Translations under genes and position numbers: made by a program
Notes under the pieces: model-generated
The model's input: only the letters and a program-made list of their open reading frames with translations
The model's database searches: none
Told to the model about the DNA's origin: nothing
Shown here: piece by piece, positions 34,551 through 46,677 of the stretch
How positions within the stretch are numbered: the first letter of the stretch is position 1
Layout: each line of letters opens with the position of its first letter
Source of the DNA: Tetracentron sinense
Lineage: Eukaryota > Streptophyta > Magnoliopsida > Trochodendrales > Trochodendraceae
Assembly: GCA_015143295.1 (NCBI GenBank)
Contig: CM026551.1
Span: 46,426,034 to 46,490,033, forward strand
Direction of reading: 5' to 3'
Length of the DNA: 64,000 bases

Positions 34551-34627
34551 TAAAGAAGTAAAAAGTAACACCAGAACATCAATGGTAGATATAAGAATTC
34601 AAATAGGCAGAAGTCCAAGTAACTTAC

Positions 34628-34753
34628 TTGTATAAATCTGAACAAAACCAACACTTTATCAAGCGTACCCTCCAATTCCTCTTCGGATGTACCCTTATTA
34701 CCAGCACGAAGTTTCTCGTCCAGAAACTTTGCAATCAGCTCAGCAGGTCGGTT
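34628..34753 (-). CDS. CUL4: CUL4 exon (sixth in window)
   Basis: 42 codons, [18 protein letters not shown] to VLVLFRFIQ, acceptor TTAATAG, donor CAA|GTAAGT. The sequence matches remembered plant CUL4 without obvious change. It follows a 9.0 kb intron. Confidence 0.93.
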
Positions 34754-35002
34754 CTATTAAAAGGAGCAGAATATATATATATATCCTTAGTTCTAATTGA
34801 ATAGAAAACTGAAAAGGATACCAAACCAATCAAAATTAGGAGTGATGAGCGAAAAAATAATGCATAAAAAATAACTGACTTCAATACAAGTCTATTGATA
34901 ACCAGTGTACTCCAAGATAAATCAACCTACTATCAAACTTATTGTCCAAGACACACATCCATTAACTAGGCGTTCCAAATTTACATGGGGTTTAAATTAA
35001 AC

Positions 35003-35090
35003 CAATGTAGTCAAGGCGTCTAGGCGATTTGGCCTGGCTAGTCGTGGTGCAACCTAGGCGATAAAAATAATTTAATTATATATATATTAA

Positions 35091-35132
<42 letters not shown>

Positions 35133-35688
35133 TATGTATACATAACAATTCAAACCTCCTAGGGTCTAGGCAAATTAACATTTAATGTTGTAATGCTTGA
35201 ATGTAAGTCTTTTTCTGCTAAACTATTAGTTGACTTTTTGACTTTGAAGATGAAAATATTTTTAAAGACTAAAATATGAGACTTTTTTTACCGGACTTTT
35301 GGGTTTTAGTAATATTTTATTATCATAAAATTTATGAAATTTTAAATTTTGATAAATAACTCAGCATTTGCAAGTTGAAATCTTGACAAAGGCGCTAAAA
35401 AAGCGGATTTTGTTCTTGAACTGAAAAGTTGACTTTATTCTTTTGGAATTTGGATCTAAAATAATTTTTATTGAATTCAAATGGAGTGTTAGGAGTATAA
35501 TAAGTAAATGAAAGTAAAGTGTAAAACCATTTACTTAAATGGTATTTATATGTAAATAAGTTGTAAAACTGTAAAGCAGACTAACTATTAAAGCGTCCAA
35601 GTGACTACCACCCGCCTAGAGAAGTGCCTTGGTGGTTACAGTCCAAGACCGCCTAGGCAACCGCTTAGGCGACGCCTTGACTACACTG
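35003..35688. mobile_element. CTAGGCG-word hAT-like element C, in CUL4 intron 5
   Basis: 686 bp with inverted ends CAATGTAGTCAAGGCGTC / GACGCCTTGACTACACTG (15 inner bases perfect). The 8-bp duplications AATTAAAC (34995-35002) and ATTTAAAC (35689-35696) differ at one base. Several CTAGGCG words sit at each end. It contains an (AT)n run at 35091-35125. The core 35200-35580 is homologous to cores of elements A1 and E, whose ends and words differ. CA(A/G)TG ends and 8-bp duplications fit hAT. Confidence 0.85.
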
Positions 35689-35894
35689 ATTTAAACTAAG
35701 ATAGTTAAGGGGTTGACTAACAATTCATCCCTCATAATTCTACTAGCCTGCACTCAGTGCAGTAAGTTATAGGTCTATAGGTCAATCAGTTTGAGGAAAT
35801 CATTTACAAATCAAGATTCATGTGATGATAGAAGGAATCTTCTGTGGAAAGAATTATTAAAACCGTATAGGCAACCAGCTGTCTTTGGAAATTA

Positions 35895-35985
35895 TGAATA
35901 TAAAACATAGGAAACAAAATAGAGGAACATGATTCGTGTTGCCGACCCTAAGTATTTGGGATAAGGCATTGACGATGACGATAAT
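35895..35985 (+). mobile_element. RTE-type LINE 3' tail
   Basis: Ends with GTGTTGCCGACCCTAAG, then TATTTGGGATAAGGCATTG and a GACGATGACGAT tail, nearly the same as the tail at 8115-8165. Only about 90 bp remain. Confidence 0.65.
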
Positions 35986-38026
35986 GGTATGGAATCAGGG
36001 ATGCCTCGCTGAACCAGAAGTAGTTTTTTTTGTGTATATTGGGCAGGAAAAGAAATTTTGTTTATCTATTTGAAACAATAGTGATCCATGTCAGCATAAA
36101 ACACATGAAATGAAAATATATATGTGCATGTTCTAATAAATAATAATTCAAGATTAAATGGAAACTGGGGCTACAACTTCTTGAACCAACATTCCGTGTT
36201 CGGTATCAGCACCCGATTTTCTTACAGTCAGTTGGTTATCAAATAAAGGACAAAAAGACGGTACTGTTCCCACCTAAAATAATTCAAAACTACAAGTGGT
36301 ATGAAACAAATCAAGAAATGGATGCACTGAACAGAGAATCCTACGAGAGTTTCTCAATGGCTTCTAACAAATGCAAACACAAGAAAAAATGAATAATTAA
36401 ATTTAGAGCTGTACTCAAACGAATTGTATGCTAAAAACAGAGAGATGCATAAAAATTATTGTAAAATTTAATAAAGAATTTATTTATCAATAATGATAAG
36501 AACATTATTAAAATGAAGAAGAGAGGATACTGAGGATAAGAGAAAAATGAAAAAAAGAAATGTGCACTCGTTTGGTTGGGGAGATTACCAAGCTGTTACC
36601 AACCTAAGGATGGGAGATAACAAAATATTTAAACCCGAAGACATATCTCAAATCTGCTTTATAATGTGTGATAACCTCCACGGTACGAAATAGTTTCACT
36701 GTATTTAAATGTGTCGTACTGTCGTTTCCAAATGTGTCGTTTCCAGGACGTGAAGGAAAGGGGATCCCCTCTGTCCGACCTCTGGACCATTGTATCCAAA
36801 ATCTTGGTGGGGATCAAACTGGGTAATTTGGAGTTTTGGACTCAGAAAATTCTACTCTGCATAACTCAGGTCACTACCATCATTTGCACCTCAACTGTGA
36901 TAACCCCTTTTATTTCTTTGCACTTTCCTTTAAGAAATCTCTCAGTTGAAGAATGCATTTAGGTGCAAAGGGGTGGCACTTGGGCAACAGGATAATACGA
37001 GAAAGATTTGGGGATGGGTTGAAATATTTGGTCTCAATTGAAGCAAAGGAGGATCTGATCTTATGGCTTTGATTGCCTCATCGCTCATTTTAAAAAGGAT
37101 TCTTCTACTCAACTTGGACGTTGGTGATACTCTGGAACCACAAGGGTCCCTCAGCTGGAGAGATTGGATAAGAAATTTGCAAGGCAGAAAGCTATTATTT
37201 ATCATTGGGTAAAAGGATAATTTGGATTTAACTATTTAAGTGACTCCAAATCTGTCAATCTATTACATGGCCTGCAAGGGCACAAGAAGCAGAGTCAATC
37301 TCAGTTCCTATAATGAGATTACCTTTTGATTAAGGAAAAATCACTGTAAGTTTCAATTAGAAATATGGGAGGCTGTTTGTGCCCTGATATTAAGAGAGCT
37401 GGGGACTAGAAGCCCTAGGCTGATAAGTCATTGTTGGCCAAATAGTTATGTCAAGCATGAGAGGGTTGACATGGCTGTTCTAGGATATGTGCGGACCATG
37501 ACACAAACATTGGCATATTAGAGCTTCATAGATAAGACTACTTCTGAGGGAATGGTAACTAACATGGTGAAGACTTCTATTAGAATGGGGATTAAATTAT
37601 GGCCCTCTAGATGAGAGGTAGAGATGGTTTGATAAGGTTTATTATTGTGAAGTTTAAAAGCAAGATGTGTGGTTTCAACAATAGGCTCATGCCTTCGAAT
37701 ATTCCGACAGAAAACGTAGAGATAGTCTCATGTGCAATGTTATCTCTAGATATAAATGAGATTGCTTTCAGTATAGCATCAGCATAGCTTTTTTTTCTTT
37801 TCATTTTTTTCCTTTTTGAGTAAGCTAGAGTCCTAAATGTCAAATAGGAGGGTGCAAATTGCATGTTGTGGACATAGGTTCCCCTGCTTTCTTTGATCTT
37901 TGTTCTTTCTATTTATTTATTTTTTGGGGTGAACAACTAAGCTGGGATAAAACTTGCAACTCGCAAATTGCTCTTTCTGAGTGCTTGGCAAACAATAAAT
38001 TGTTATTTCCATAACTTTGGCAGAAG
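35986..38026. other. CUL4 intron 5, unassigned part
   Basis: About 2 kb without a recognisable domain on either strand. Open frames at 36711-36962 (plus) and 36942-37205 (minus) overlap and match nothing I know. Confidence 0.4.
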
Positions 38027-38640
38027 CATGGTTTTAAAAAAACGCTGAAACTGATACATATCGCCCGATACGTATCGATTATGGTAACACCGGGTACCCG
38101 AAACCTGACCTTTACAGATTTTGTTAAGGAAAAATAGGACTCGGCCGAAACCGTTAAGTATCGCCCGAGTCCTATGATACGTAACGGTTTCGGTGTATGG
38201 GGCATAGGACACGGTCATCGTTTTTAGATAAAAGGGGTTACCATAAACCCCTAAAAACACCCCAAAACACTCCTCTTTCGCTTACCGCTTCCTCTCTAGT
38301 CTCTCCTCATTTTGAGTCCTAAAACCTAAAATCCCTTTGATTTTTGGTGATTGAAAACTTGATTTGGGGTTTGAATCATCGATTTGAAGAAATTTACGTC
38401 AAGTTCTTCATTTAGCAGTATTTTTCTACTTTCGCCCCATCTACTGCGGTTTATTTCATTATTTTACTGCTTCATTAGAAGAATATAGTTACCCATTAAT
38501 TGCCTTTTTATATTTTTTTAATTTATTGTGATTTTAAAATAAAAAATTCAACCCAAAAAAAAAAAGGCCTGAAACCGATACGTATCGGTTTCAATGGGGT
38601 ACTGATAAGGTCCCCGAAACCGAGTTTCTAATCCTTAGGC
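38027..38640. mobile_element. GATACGTATCGG-word element D, in CUL4 intron 5
   Basis: Starts CATGGTTTTAAAA at 38027, the terminus shared with the ATATCG family. At both ends it carries words such as GATACGTATCG and CCGAAACC (38050-38215 and 38570-38625). The middle (38230-38560) is AT-rich. The right border and target duplication could not be fixed. Confidence 0.55.
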
Positions 38641-39226
38641 ATGAGGACCATTTTGGTCCTGCTTCCCTTTTGTTTTTGGTAGGTAAGCTGCAAATGAACC
38701 TGTGACATAGAAATTTCTCTTTCTGAGTCCTTAGCAGGAGTTTTTTTGGAGAGGATGATGCGACATCCAAGTCTCTACAAGGGTCATTTCTCTTATTTTG
38801 AGCAGTTTTAAGGTCTGCACCTCCAATTATCTCATCCTTCATTTTACACCATGCTTTATGTGCATAACAGCAGAGGACACAGTTTAAGGCATGCTAAAAT
38901 CATTACTTGTTTTCATAGAGCGTCAGGACTCTGGAGTGTCTTACTTGTTTTGCTTGGAGTTGTGACAGAGACCATCGGCATATGGGATACCTCTGTCATT
39001 ATAATTGTTTCTAGCCATACAATGCCTTATTTCAATGGCCATTATGTGGAGCTTTAGGAAGGTGAAAAGTAGCTAAATTTTCAAGAGATAAAAACAAGTG
39101 TCTGTGAGAGGGAGAGGAGATTTGAGATCACTGCAAGTGGAAGTACATGAATGAAAGTATTAGAGAATTTTCCTCTTGGGTCATCAAAGATCAATTTTGA
39201 TGGTTCCTTACTGTGTAATCAGCAAC

Positions 39227-41568
39227 CATGGTTTAAAATATCAATATTGACGTGCATATCGACAAGACAAAATTAGGACATGTATCGTGGATATGCACAG
39301 AAACGCTATAAATGTTTTAAGACAAAAAATGCATGCAAACTAATTGGAACTTAAAACCAAACTCATTTTGATGCAAAGGTAAACTTAAAAAAGATAGGGT
39401 CTTCCAACAACTATCATTCTAACTATCTATATGAGATACTACAAAGTCTACAATGCATTACTTCCTAAAAGCGCATATACACTATGCGTATATGTATCAT
39501 TATACAAAATAAACATAATTTAAAAAATTAAAGTATAATTGATTATTAAAACAATCAATTTTAGGTAACATGAGTACCCTCTCTTCTATCGAAAGGTGGG
39601 AAACTCACTCTCATCAAGAGTACCCTCAATTGCCTATCTACCTACTACATGTCTGCCTTTACAATCCCTCATTCGATTGCTTGTTACCTTGAGTGCTTAC
39701 AGAGAATTTTCTCTGGCATGGGAAAGATGGTACATTCAAATACCACCTGGTGAAATGGGATAAGATCTGTCGGCCTAGGAAAGGTTGGGGTTTGAACTTG
39801 ACTCCACTAGTTCAAGTTAATAAAACGCTATTAGGTAAATTGGTTTCGAGGTTCGGATAGGAGAGGGAGAGTCTTTGGAGAGCTGTCATTGTAGCCAAAT
39901 ATGGTAAGGTCTCGTGTTGGGTTCCGATGGAAGTTAAAGGTCGTCATGGGGTGGGGTTGTGAAGGGCATTATGTCAGTGGCTAGTTTGGTCTTGCCCAAT
40001 TTAGATTTGATGTAGGTAGTGGTCTCAAGGTTAGCTTCTGGAAAGATGTGTGGTGCGGGCTGGGTAAATTACGGGATCAATTTGGGAGCCTCTTCCAGTT
40101 AGCCATAGAAAAGGAAGCTTTAGTTGGTGACTACTTTCAAGTAGGAATGGCAGGTAGGGTGTGGTGCCCGAAATTAAGAGGGGCTCTAAATGATTGGGAA
40201 TTTCAAGAATTAAGCAGGTTGCTTGAGCTCCTTGAGTCTTCTCCCTTCCGTCCTTAGGTCAAAGACGAGAGAGTTTGGTCTAGGGGCAACAATGGGCGAT
40301 TCTCAATTCGTTCACAATTACATTCATCAGAGTTAGTTCCTCCTAGTTATTTTCCTCACAAGTTGGTTTGGAATCCTGATATTCCTTCTAAGGTTTCGTT
40401 CTTCTTATAGAATGCATCGTTGAATAAAATTCTAACTTGTGATCATTTGAAAAGTAGAGGGTGGAAGATGGCAAGTCGCTGCTATTTGTGCCTATAGGAG
40501 GAAGAATTAGTGTATCATCTGCTCTTACATTATCCAATAGCGAGAGAGAATTGAGGTTTTTTCCTCAAAGTGGGAATGGAATGGGTCTTTCCTTCTTCCT
40601 TTCTCAACTTCTTATCTTGCTGGTTTATGGGGTGCGAGGATAATGTTCGGATTACTATTTGGATGGTGCTTCCTGGAGCTATCTCGTGGGGCCTCTGGAA
40701 AGAGAGAAATCGAAGAGTCTTTGACAAAAATTGAAGTAAATTTTATTATTTAAACAATCAATTTTAGGTAACATAGATTTAAGATTAAATGCATTCAGTA
40801 TATGGGACATATAAAAAAGATTAATTTATCAACTAACAAGTGCAAACTACTCTAAGCGCAATAAATTCATTTAGTTTTAAGAAATACAACAAAAAAGTAT
40901 TTGGCTTACCCAGATGGTACATCGGTCCACATTAAGTTATGTGAGGGCAAGAGATCACTAGTACTAGCTCCATCCCTTCTGAGTCTACATTAGCTTCACC
41001 CTTAGAACAATGATATATATTTTTATGAACTCTAAACTAGTAGTAGTATTAGTGATATTAAGTAATATATTTTTGTATATTTGGTTTAAAAAACAAAAAA
41101 CTCAAATAATCTTTTCAAGGCTGTAGATCAATGGATTTGACCACAAATCCATAAATCTATTGACCATAACCTTTTTTCATAGCATTTATCAAATTTTATA
41201 ACAGTAGAATTGAAAAATATTAATCTAGAAGAGAAACACCTCCCGAATCAGTATTTTTGCCTTCGATTTGGTCTCCACAGAGATCTATTGCGGTTTTTAT
41301 CAAATCAAAAAGTGGCTTTTTAAGAGTAGTGGAGTACAAGATGGTTTTGATGACTGTTTGAAATGAGAAGAGGGAGAGATTTAAGATCCAAAACCAAGTT
41401 TTGAAAGGGGCTGCCGGTACATATCGGCCGAATCATATGGTATCGATACCAATACAACTGATATGGTTGATACAATGGAAACACAGTAATTTAGCCATTA
41501 CATTGCTGTTTTGATTTGGTTGAGCATAATACCAATATGTATCGATATGCTAAATATTATGAACCATG
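39227..41568. mobile_element. TATCGATA-word hAT-like element A4, split by an L1 insertion
   Basis: Starts CATGGTTTAAAATATC and ends with the inverse AACCATG. A perfect 8-bp duplication, TCAGCAAC (39219-39226 and 41569-41576), flanks it. Without the L1 (39572-40744) and its 30-bp duplication the element is about 1.14 kb. TATCGATA-like words cluster at both ends. This copy gives the clearest evidence that CATGGTT elements make 8-bp duplications. Confidence 0.8.
39572..40744 (+). mobile_element. 5'-truncated L1-type LINE inside element A4
   Basis: Remnant of the ORF2 C-terminus: FDVGSGLKVSFWKDVWCG (about 40000-40060), LNDWEFQELSRLLELLES, then the zf-RVT zone near 40330-40560 and WGLWKERNRRVF at the end. 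It is flanked by a 30-bp target duplication (39542-39571 and 40745-40774, 29 of 30 matching). Several stops and frame changes are present. Confidence 0.88.
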
Positions 41569-42049
41569 TCAGCAACGCAAACAAGGGCAGATCTCTATGA
41601 GATCATTTTGGAGCTCCAAACTCATTTTCATCAAGTATCTCAGGTAAACTATTGGTGCCTGAGAACACAAGCTTTGCTTCAAGACATCTATCTCTACTCT
41701 TCTTCTATTTAAGTCATTTCTCTATTTAATGCAACTCATCTAATATCATTAAGTGGATAAACAAGAATATTTCTCTTATCATTCAAGATTAACAGAAATA
41801 TTACAAAATTTTAAGATCTCAGTGACAGAAAGCTAGCGCGGGCTGATCTTAGGAGCAATGTGAAGGATGAAGAAGTTGAGGCTCTTATTCTTCTTCTTTT
41901 TTGTAGACTAAAAAGAGTCATTTCATGTAGATGCTGTTGAGGATAGATAATTTATGTTTTTACAAGATTGAGGCGTCTTCCCTTGGTAGTACCTCCAATG
42001 GACAAGTTCGTTGAAGACCAATGACGGTTTGAGAAAAGTGAGTTGGTGC

Positions 42050-42213
42050 AAGTTAAAGGCTTCAAAAGAGGGCAAGGAGAAGGCTAAAAAGGACATGAAT
42101 GGAGATGGCGAGAAAAGATTACGAAGCTCTGAATAGACTATGATAGCGTAATAGGACTCTTGTTGTCGAACCCAAATAGTTGGGATAAGGCACAGACAAG
42201 AAAAAGAAGATGA
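42050..42213 (+). mobile_element. RTE-type LINE 3' remnant
   Basis: A basic stretch resembling the RTE C-terminus (about 42060-42140) is followed by TTGTCGAACCCAAATAGTTGG and GATAAGGCACAGACAAG. It is a weaker match than the copy at 7905. Confidence 0.5.
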
Positions 42214-43230
42214 TTGTGGCTCCTTCCATTCTCACTCTTCCTAAACATTTAGACGCCTCGATGATCATCGAAACCTTCTAGACATTTTCATTGTCTCAGA
42301 GCCTGTTCACCCAAAGGTGAGAGCTTCCATTTGGAAGCTGTCTTGGACTCAGTAAAGTCAAACAATTCTTTGTTCAATCAGAGCACTTCCCACCAAGTAA
42401 GTCCTTAAAATGCTTCAAAGACGAAGGAAGTGTTAACCACCATTTTACACATCTTACAAGGGTAAGGAATATTTGGAAGTTCTTTTGATCCCCTTCTGCT
42501 GTGTTGTGTTTTTCTAAGGGATGTGGTGGATGTGTTTATGGTCAGACTAGCAGCTCTTTTAATAGTTAAGGCAGAGTTCATTGGAAGGTCCTTCATACTG
42601 TCTTTTCACTTGTTAGGGAGGGTTTAAGAAAAGCAGCAATAATAGTATTAAGGGAACATTAGCTCTATTAATATATGTGATAGGATTTTAAAATGTCATG
42701 GTGGAGTAGGTTTCTATTTAGTTCATCATTTCAATGAGTGAATTGGGATTGAAGTTGAACAGTTATTCTAAAGATTATAGCAGCAAAGATCAAGACTACT
42801 ACGTGAAAAATTAGAAGAGAGACTGATCAAGCTGTATATCGGTAGGTCCGAAGGGGAACAAGGTCAGCAGTGGGGTGTTCCGAACAATAATGAGGAGATT
42901 CTCAAGTTTTGTTTCAATTTCAATAGAATCCAAAATCTAACTAAATGAAGGTCAGAGCCCAAATTCAGGGTTTATTGTTTAAAATACTCTTCTCAGGTCC
43001 ACTAGTGACTCTCTTAAAATGATAAGGCCAATTCTCTTGCTAAAAATACAAGACTATTTTAGCAACTGGTTATTGGTAGTCACCTCCCTAATTAGTTTCT
43101 TCAATACTTTGCTGCAGACTAAAGGCCAAGGGGGCATCTGGCAAATCTTATCTAGTCCAATGAGAGGAAATTTAATAAAAGCTACTTTATTGGATCTTAT
43201 GTTTTTTTGGTCTTTTCATACAATAAATTT
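42214..43230. other. CUL4 intron 5, unassigned part
   Basis: About 1 kb with no recognisable repeat family or domain. Confidence 0.4.
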
Positions 43231-43630
43231 GTTTGGTAAAAATCTAAAAATGAGCTCTTATTTTTTAATAGCTTGTTTTGTAATACATAAAAATAAGCAC
43301 TTATTTGAGGGGCATTTGCGTTTTTTTTTAAATGACACAATTAACATTAAACCCAACCTATAAATAGGGGTATAATAGGAAATAATGAAATTTTAAGGGG
43401 CAAAACTGTCAAAAAATTTTGATGTAAATGACGATAAAATGTCTACTCGCTTTAGCAAAATAAGCTATGTTTCAAAAAATAAACTTTCTTCACTTTTTGA
43501 AACAGAGACAAAATGTCCAATGTCTAAAAGGTAGAGCTTCTAAATAGACGTTTACCAAACAATTTATTTCAGTTTTAGTTCTAATTTTTTAGAATAAGTC
43601 AAATAAGCTCTATTTTTAGATTTGCCAAAC
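43231..43630. mobile_element. MITE with GTTTGG(T/C)AAA ends
   Basis: Left end GTTTGGTAAAAATCTAAAAA and the complement of the right end GTTTGGCAAATCTAAAAATA form imperfect inverted repeats of about 30 bp around a 400-bp AT-rich body without coding capacity. It lies 90 bp before the acceptor side of CUL4 exon 5. Target duplication was not resolved. Confidence 0.65.
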
Positions 43631-43719
43631 GCTACCTATTAGTATTATTATTATTTTTTTCATTTCCATACAACTTCCACTAAAGAAAGAAAAATTCGTC
43701 ATTTAAGAATAGTGCAAAC

Positions 43720-44007
43720 CTGACGGAGATTAATGAGATGCTCAAATGAGTCCTTTATGGTGTTAGAAAATGCTTCATTCCTGAAGAAGCTTTCTTCCCA
43801 TATTGTATCGAGAGAAACCTTAGAGTCTAAGAGACAAGAGACCAAATCTTTGTCCTTCTCTTCATCCATGATGATGCCCTGCCCTGTACCTCGGATGTAC
43901 GAGCTAAGGGCTTGTCGTAGTGGTTCAAGGGCATTAACCCTTGAAAACAGAACGTACATCCTATGAAGGTCCTCAATGCGATTGCCATCCATCAGCAATG
44001 TGAATCC
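43720..44007 (-). CDS. CUL4: CUL4 exon (fifth in window)
   Basis: 96 codons from GFTLLMDGNRIEDLHRM to FEHLINLRQ, acceptor GGATAG, donor CGTCAG|GTTTGC. It contains LSSYIRGTGQGIIMDEEKDK. Phase 0 at both ends. Confidence 0.93.
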
Positions 44008-44122
44008 CTATCCAGATCACAAAACCATACTCATTTATTCATAACAGAGATTGCTACCTAACTAGAAAAGAGAACATGGGATCATTGAAGAGATAATCAA
44101 ATAGTCAGCTCATGGTCCACAC

Positions 44123-44245
44123 CTTATCAAGAATTGCAGATGTATGGCGTTCAAGGAGTTGTCCTTCTGCAGTTGCTACCAGTGGCTTCCTAGTACTTGC
44201 ATCCAGGTAGAGTAAGCATCTTTCATATTCTTCATGCAATCTTAA
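44123..44245 (-). CDS. CUL4: CUL4 exon (fourth in window)
   Basis: 41 codons between TTTTGCAG and GATAAG|GTGTGG: LRLHEEYERCLLYLDASTRK and onward to SAILDK. Phase 0 at both ends. Confidence 0.93.
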
Positions 44246-44448
44246 CTGCAAAAATGTGTCACCTCGCTTGTTCAAATGTAATCGCAAAACATGAAAGTTT
44301 GAGTCAAATGAAAAACTAGAGCAACCTTCTCAAGTCAGCAAAAAGGTGCAAGGCAACGAGCACAACAAGAAACCATAAATACTACAAAAATGAGAAGAAT
44401 AGAAAAGGCAGAGACAATCGCACATAGTAGGAAAATAAATCAAAGCAC

Positions 44449-44629
44449 CTCCACATGCTTCAAGTAATCTGGAACATCTGACTGCTGCATGTACTTCACA
44501 CCTTCAGTGGCATAAAATTCAGATGTGCACTCAAGGAATGACTTCTCAAAGCTTTCTGAGTAGATTCCTAGATCAGTAAACATCTTCAAAAGATGGTTAA
44601 CGAGAGTCCTATCAATAGCTTCACCTAAT
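44449..44629 (-). CDS. CUL4: CUL4 exon (third in window)
   Basis: Acceptor TTTCAG at 44630. It completes the split Arg codon, then reads LGEAIDRTLVNHLLK and ends DVPDYLKHVE at the donor GAG|GTGCTT. It is separated from the previous exon by 18.2 kb of transposon-filled intron. Confidence 0.93.
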
Positions 44630-45063
44630 CTGAAAGACCAGAAACAGAATGCTGCACATTAAAAGATGCCAACGAGAAGAACCCTTCAAGAAAAAGACCA
44701 TTAGCATAAAAATTGGAACAAGATGCTGATGGATAATCAAACCATCTTTCACAGCTGAAAGGACAAACCAATCAACTTCAGTTCACATAATAAATTGATA
44801 AAGAGAAAAAAAAGTAAAGAATTGAATATTATCATTTTAGCAACATCGTGATACCATCTTCTATGTTAACTTGTCAATGATGCATACAGCAAATAGTAAA
44901 CTTTAAGAAATATATAATCAACCGTAAACAAGCAACTTATGTCCTGAAATTAATCTAAATGTGTAAATATTGGAGCTTGACCAAGTAAAACTCCTAAATT
45001 GACTCAGGACCAAGCCTTATGGAGAATATTAGTTCTCTAGCATTAAGACTTTCTCTTCATTAT

Positions 45064-45702
45064 CGGACTGTATAGAGTCCCAGCCTTCCATCAAAGGAAT
45101 CTTTCTTCCTTTGTTGGCTACACTAGATAAGTTCCTCACATGCGATCACTTGAAAAACAAATGGTGGAGGATGGTCAACCGCTGTTCTATGTGTATCAAG
45201 GTGAAGGAGTCGGTGGACCATGTTCTGGTACATTGTCTCTTTGCCTATGCAAGTTGGGGTCAATTCCTTTGGGCCGAATGGGAATCGTATGGGCCTCTCC
45301 TAGCTACTTTCGGATTTCCTTATCAGGTTGGCTTTCGAATTATTTGGAGGGCTCACTGACGGTGATTTGGACAATGCTTTTGGGTGTCAAAGGTTGGTCT
45401 CTTCGGAAAGAAAGAAACAGACGAGTATTTGATAGTATTGTATATTTTGAGGAGCGAGTGTATCAGAGATCTCGCCAGCTACTTCGGGCATGGTGTGCGA
45501 TAAAAAAGTGTTTCAAAGATGAGGAGTTGCTTGATACACTATAGTAGCGTGTTATTTCATATTTACCGCAGTTGAAATTTATTAACTAGCTAGTTTTCCT
45601 CTTTTCGTTCATATTTTGTGTGAACCTCTCTCTTTTGTAGGGTGTTGTAATTTGTTGCTTGATTTATATACACACACACACATGCAATTACCAATAAAAA
45701 CA
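45064..45702 (+). mobile_element. 5'-truncated L1-type LINE in CUL4 intron 2
   Basis: zf-RVT remnant: LTCDHLKNKWWRMVNRCSMC, KESVDHVLVHCLFAYASWG and then a KERNRRVFD phrase. A perfect 16-bp duplication, ACTTTCTCTTCATTAT, flanks it (45048-45063 and 45703-45718). An (AC)n run sits near its 3' end at 45669-45682. Confidence 0.88.
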
Positions 45703-45718
45703 ACTTTCTCTTCATTAT

Positions 45719-46677
45719 AGGTTGGAAAAGACACATAATATCTACAAATCTCAGCAACTAAATAATTCATAGCCTCTGCAAATCAAGATACCAAACCTTG
45801 TACTCAAACAAATCTCCAAAATAAATGAAATGACAACCACCCCAAATTCTGTACCCTCTATCTTGTGCTCATAAACCGAGGCAGCCAAATTTTTTTCTTT
45901 TTATTTTTCCAAATCTGAAATTTTCTTAATCCACAATTGATGGCTTTCCTCATTTCAATCATGACAATCTTGTCAGGAAATCGAAGAGTAAAGTTTAAAG
46001 AAAATGAAAAATGAAGGACTGAAGATGCAATTGCATACACTGACCTCTTCCAAATAGATTATCTTATCCCAAGCCTATCACCCTAAAACGTGAGGAAATC
46101 AAGAGCATTCCGAGATCTCTTTAGAAGATCCATATCAAACTCCAGTGATAAACGTTAACCAACCAGACAGAATCATAGATACTGATGGAAACCATTGTGA
46201 GTTCACTCACTCTTTCCCATTTTCAGATTTTGCTGATGTTTCGCCTTTGGTTTGCATCGATATTATTATTATGCCTGTCAATATTTGAGTTTAAATGATA
46301 TTAACGACTTCACACTTAATTCACCTATTTACATCTCCTTCACACATATAGTATGTTCCATATCCATACATTACATGTAAATATTATCAATTGGTTCAAC
46401 ATATGGATACATGGAACAAGTCACTTACAGCCTGAATCCAATAACCCTCGACCAAACAAGGTTGCAAGTATCATACAAAATCCTATTCCTAGTTTCTATC
46501 CTCATCATGGTTGTAAGTTCCCTTTAACCCCTTTAAATTTGGAACAACAGTGAACATTCACACAGCCACCAGATATTGAAATCCCTGACGTCCTAATAGG
46601 ACATCCACAATCTCATCACCCGTTTATAGGTAGTGAAACTCTCCACTGTTGCAAACAAAATATAAGCCAGCTTTGAG
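45719..46677. other. CUL4 intron 2, unassigned part
   Basis: About 960 bp without a recognisable element or coding domain. Confidence 0.4.

Noticed and set aside
43733-43966. Plus-strand open frame opposite CUL4 exon 5
   Set aside because: It is a shadow of the conserved cullin reading frame on the minus strand.
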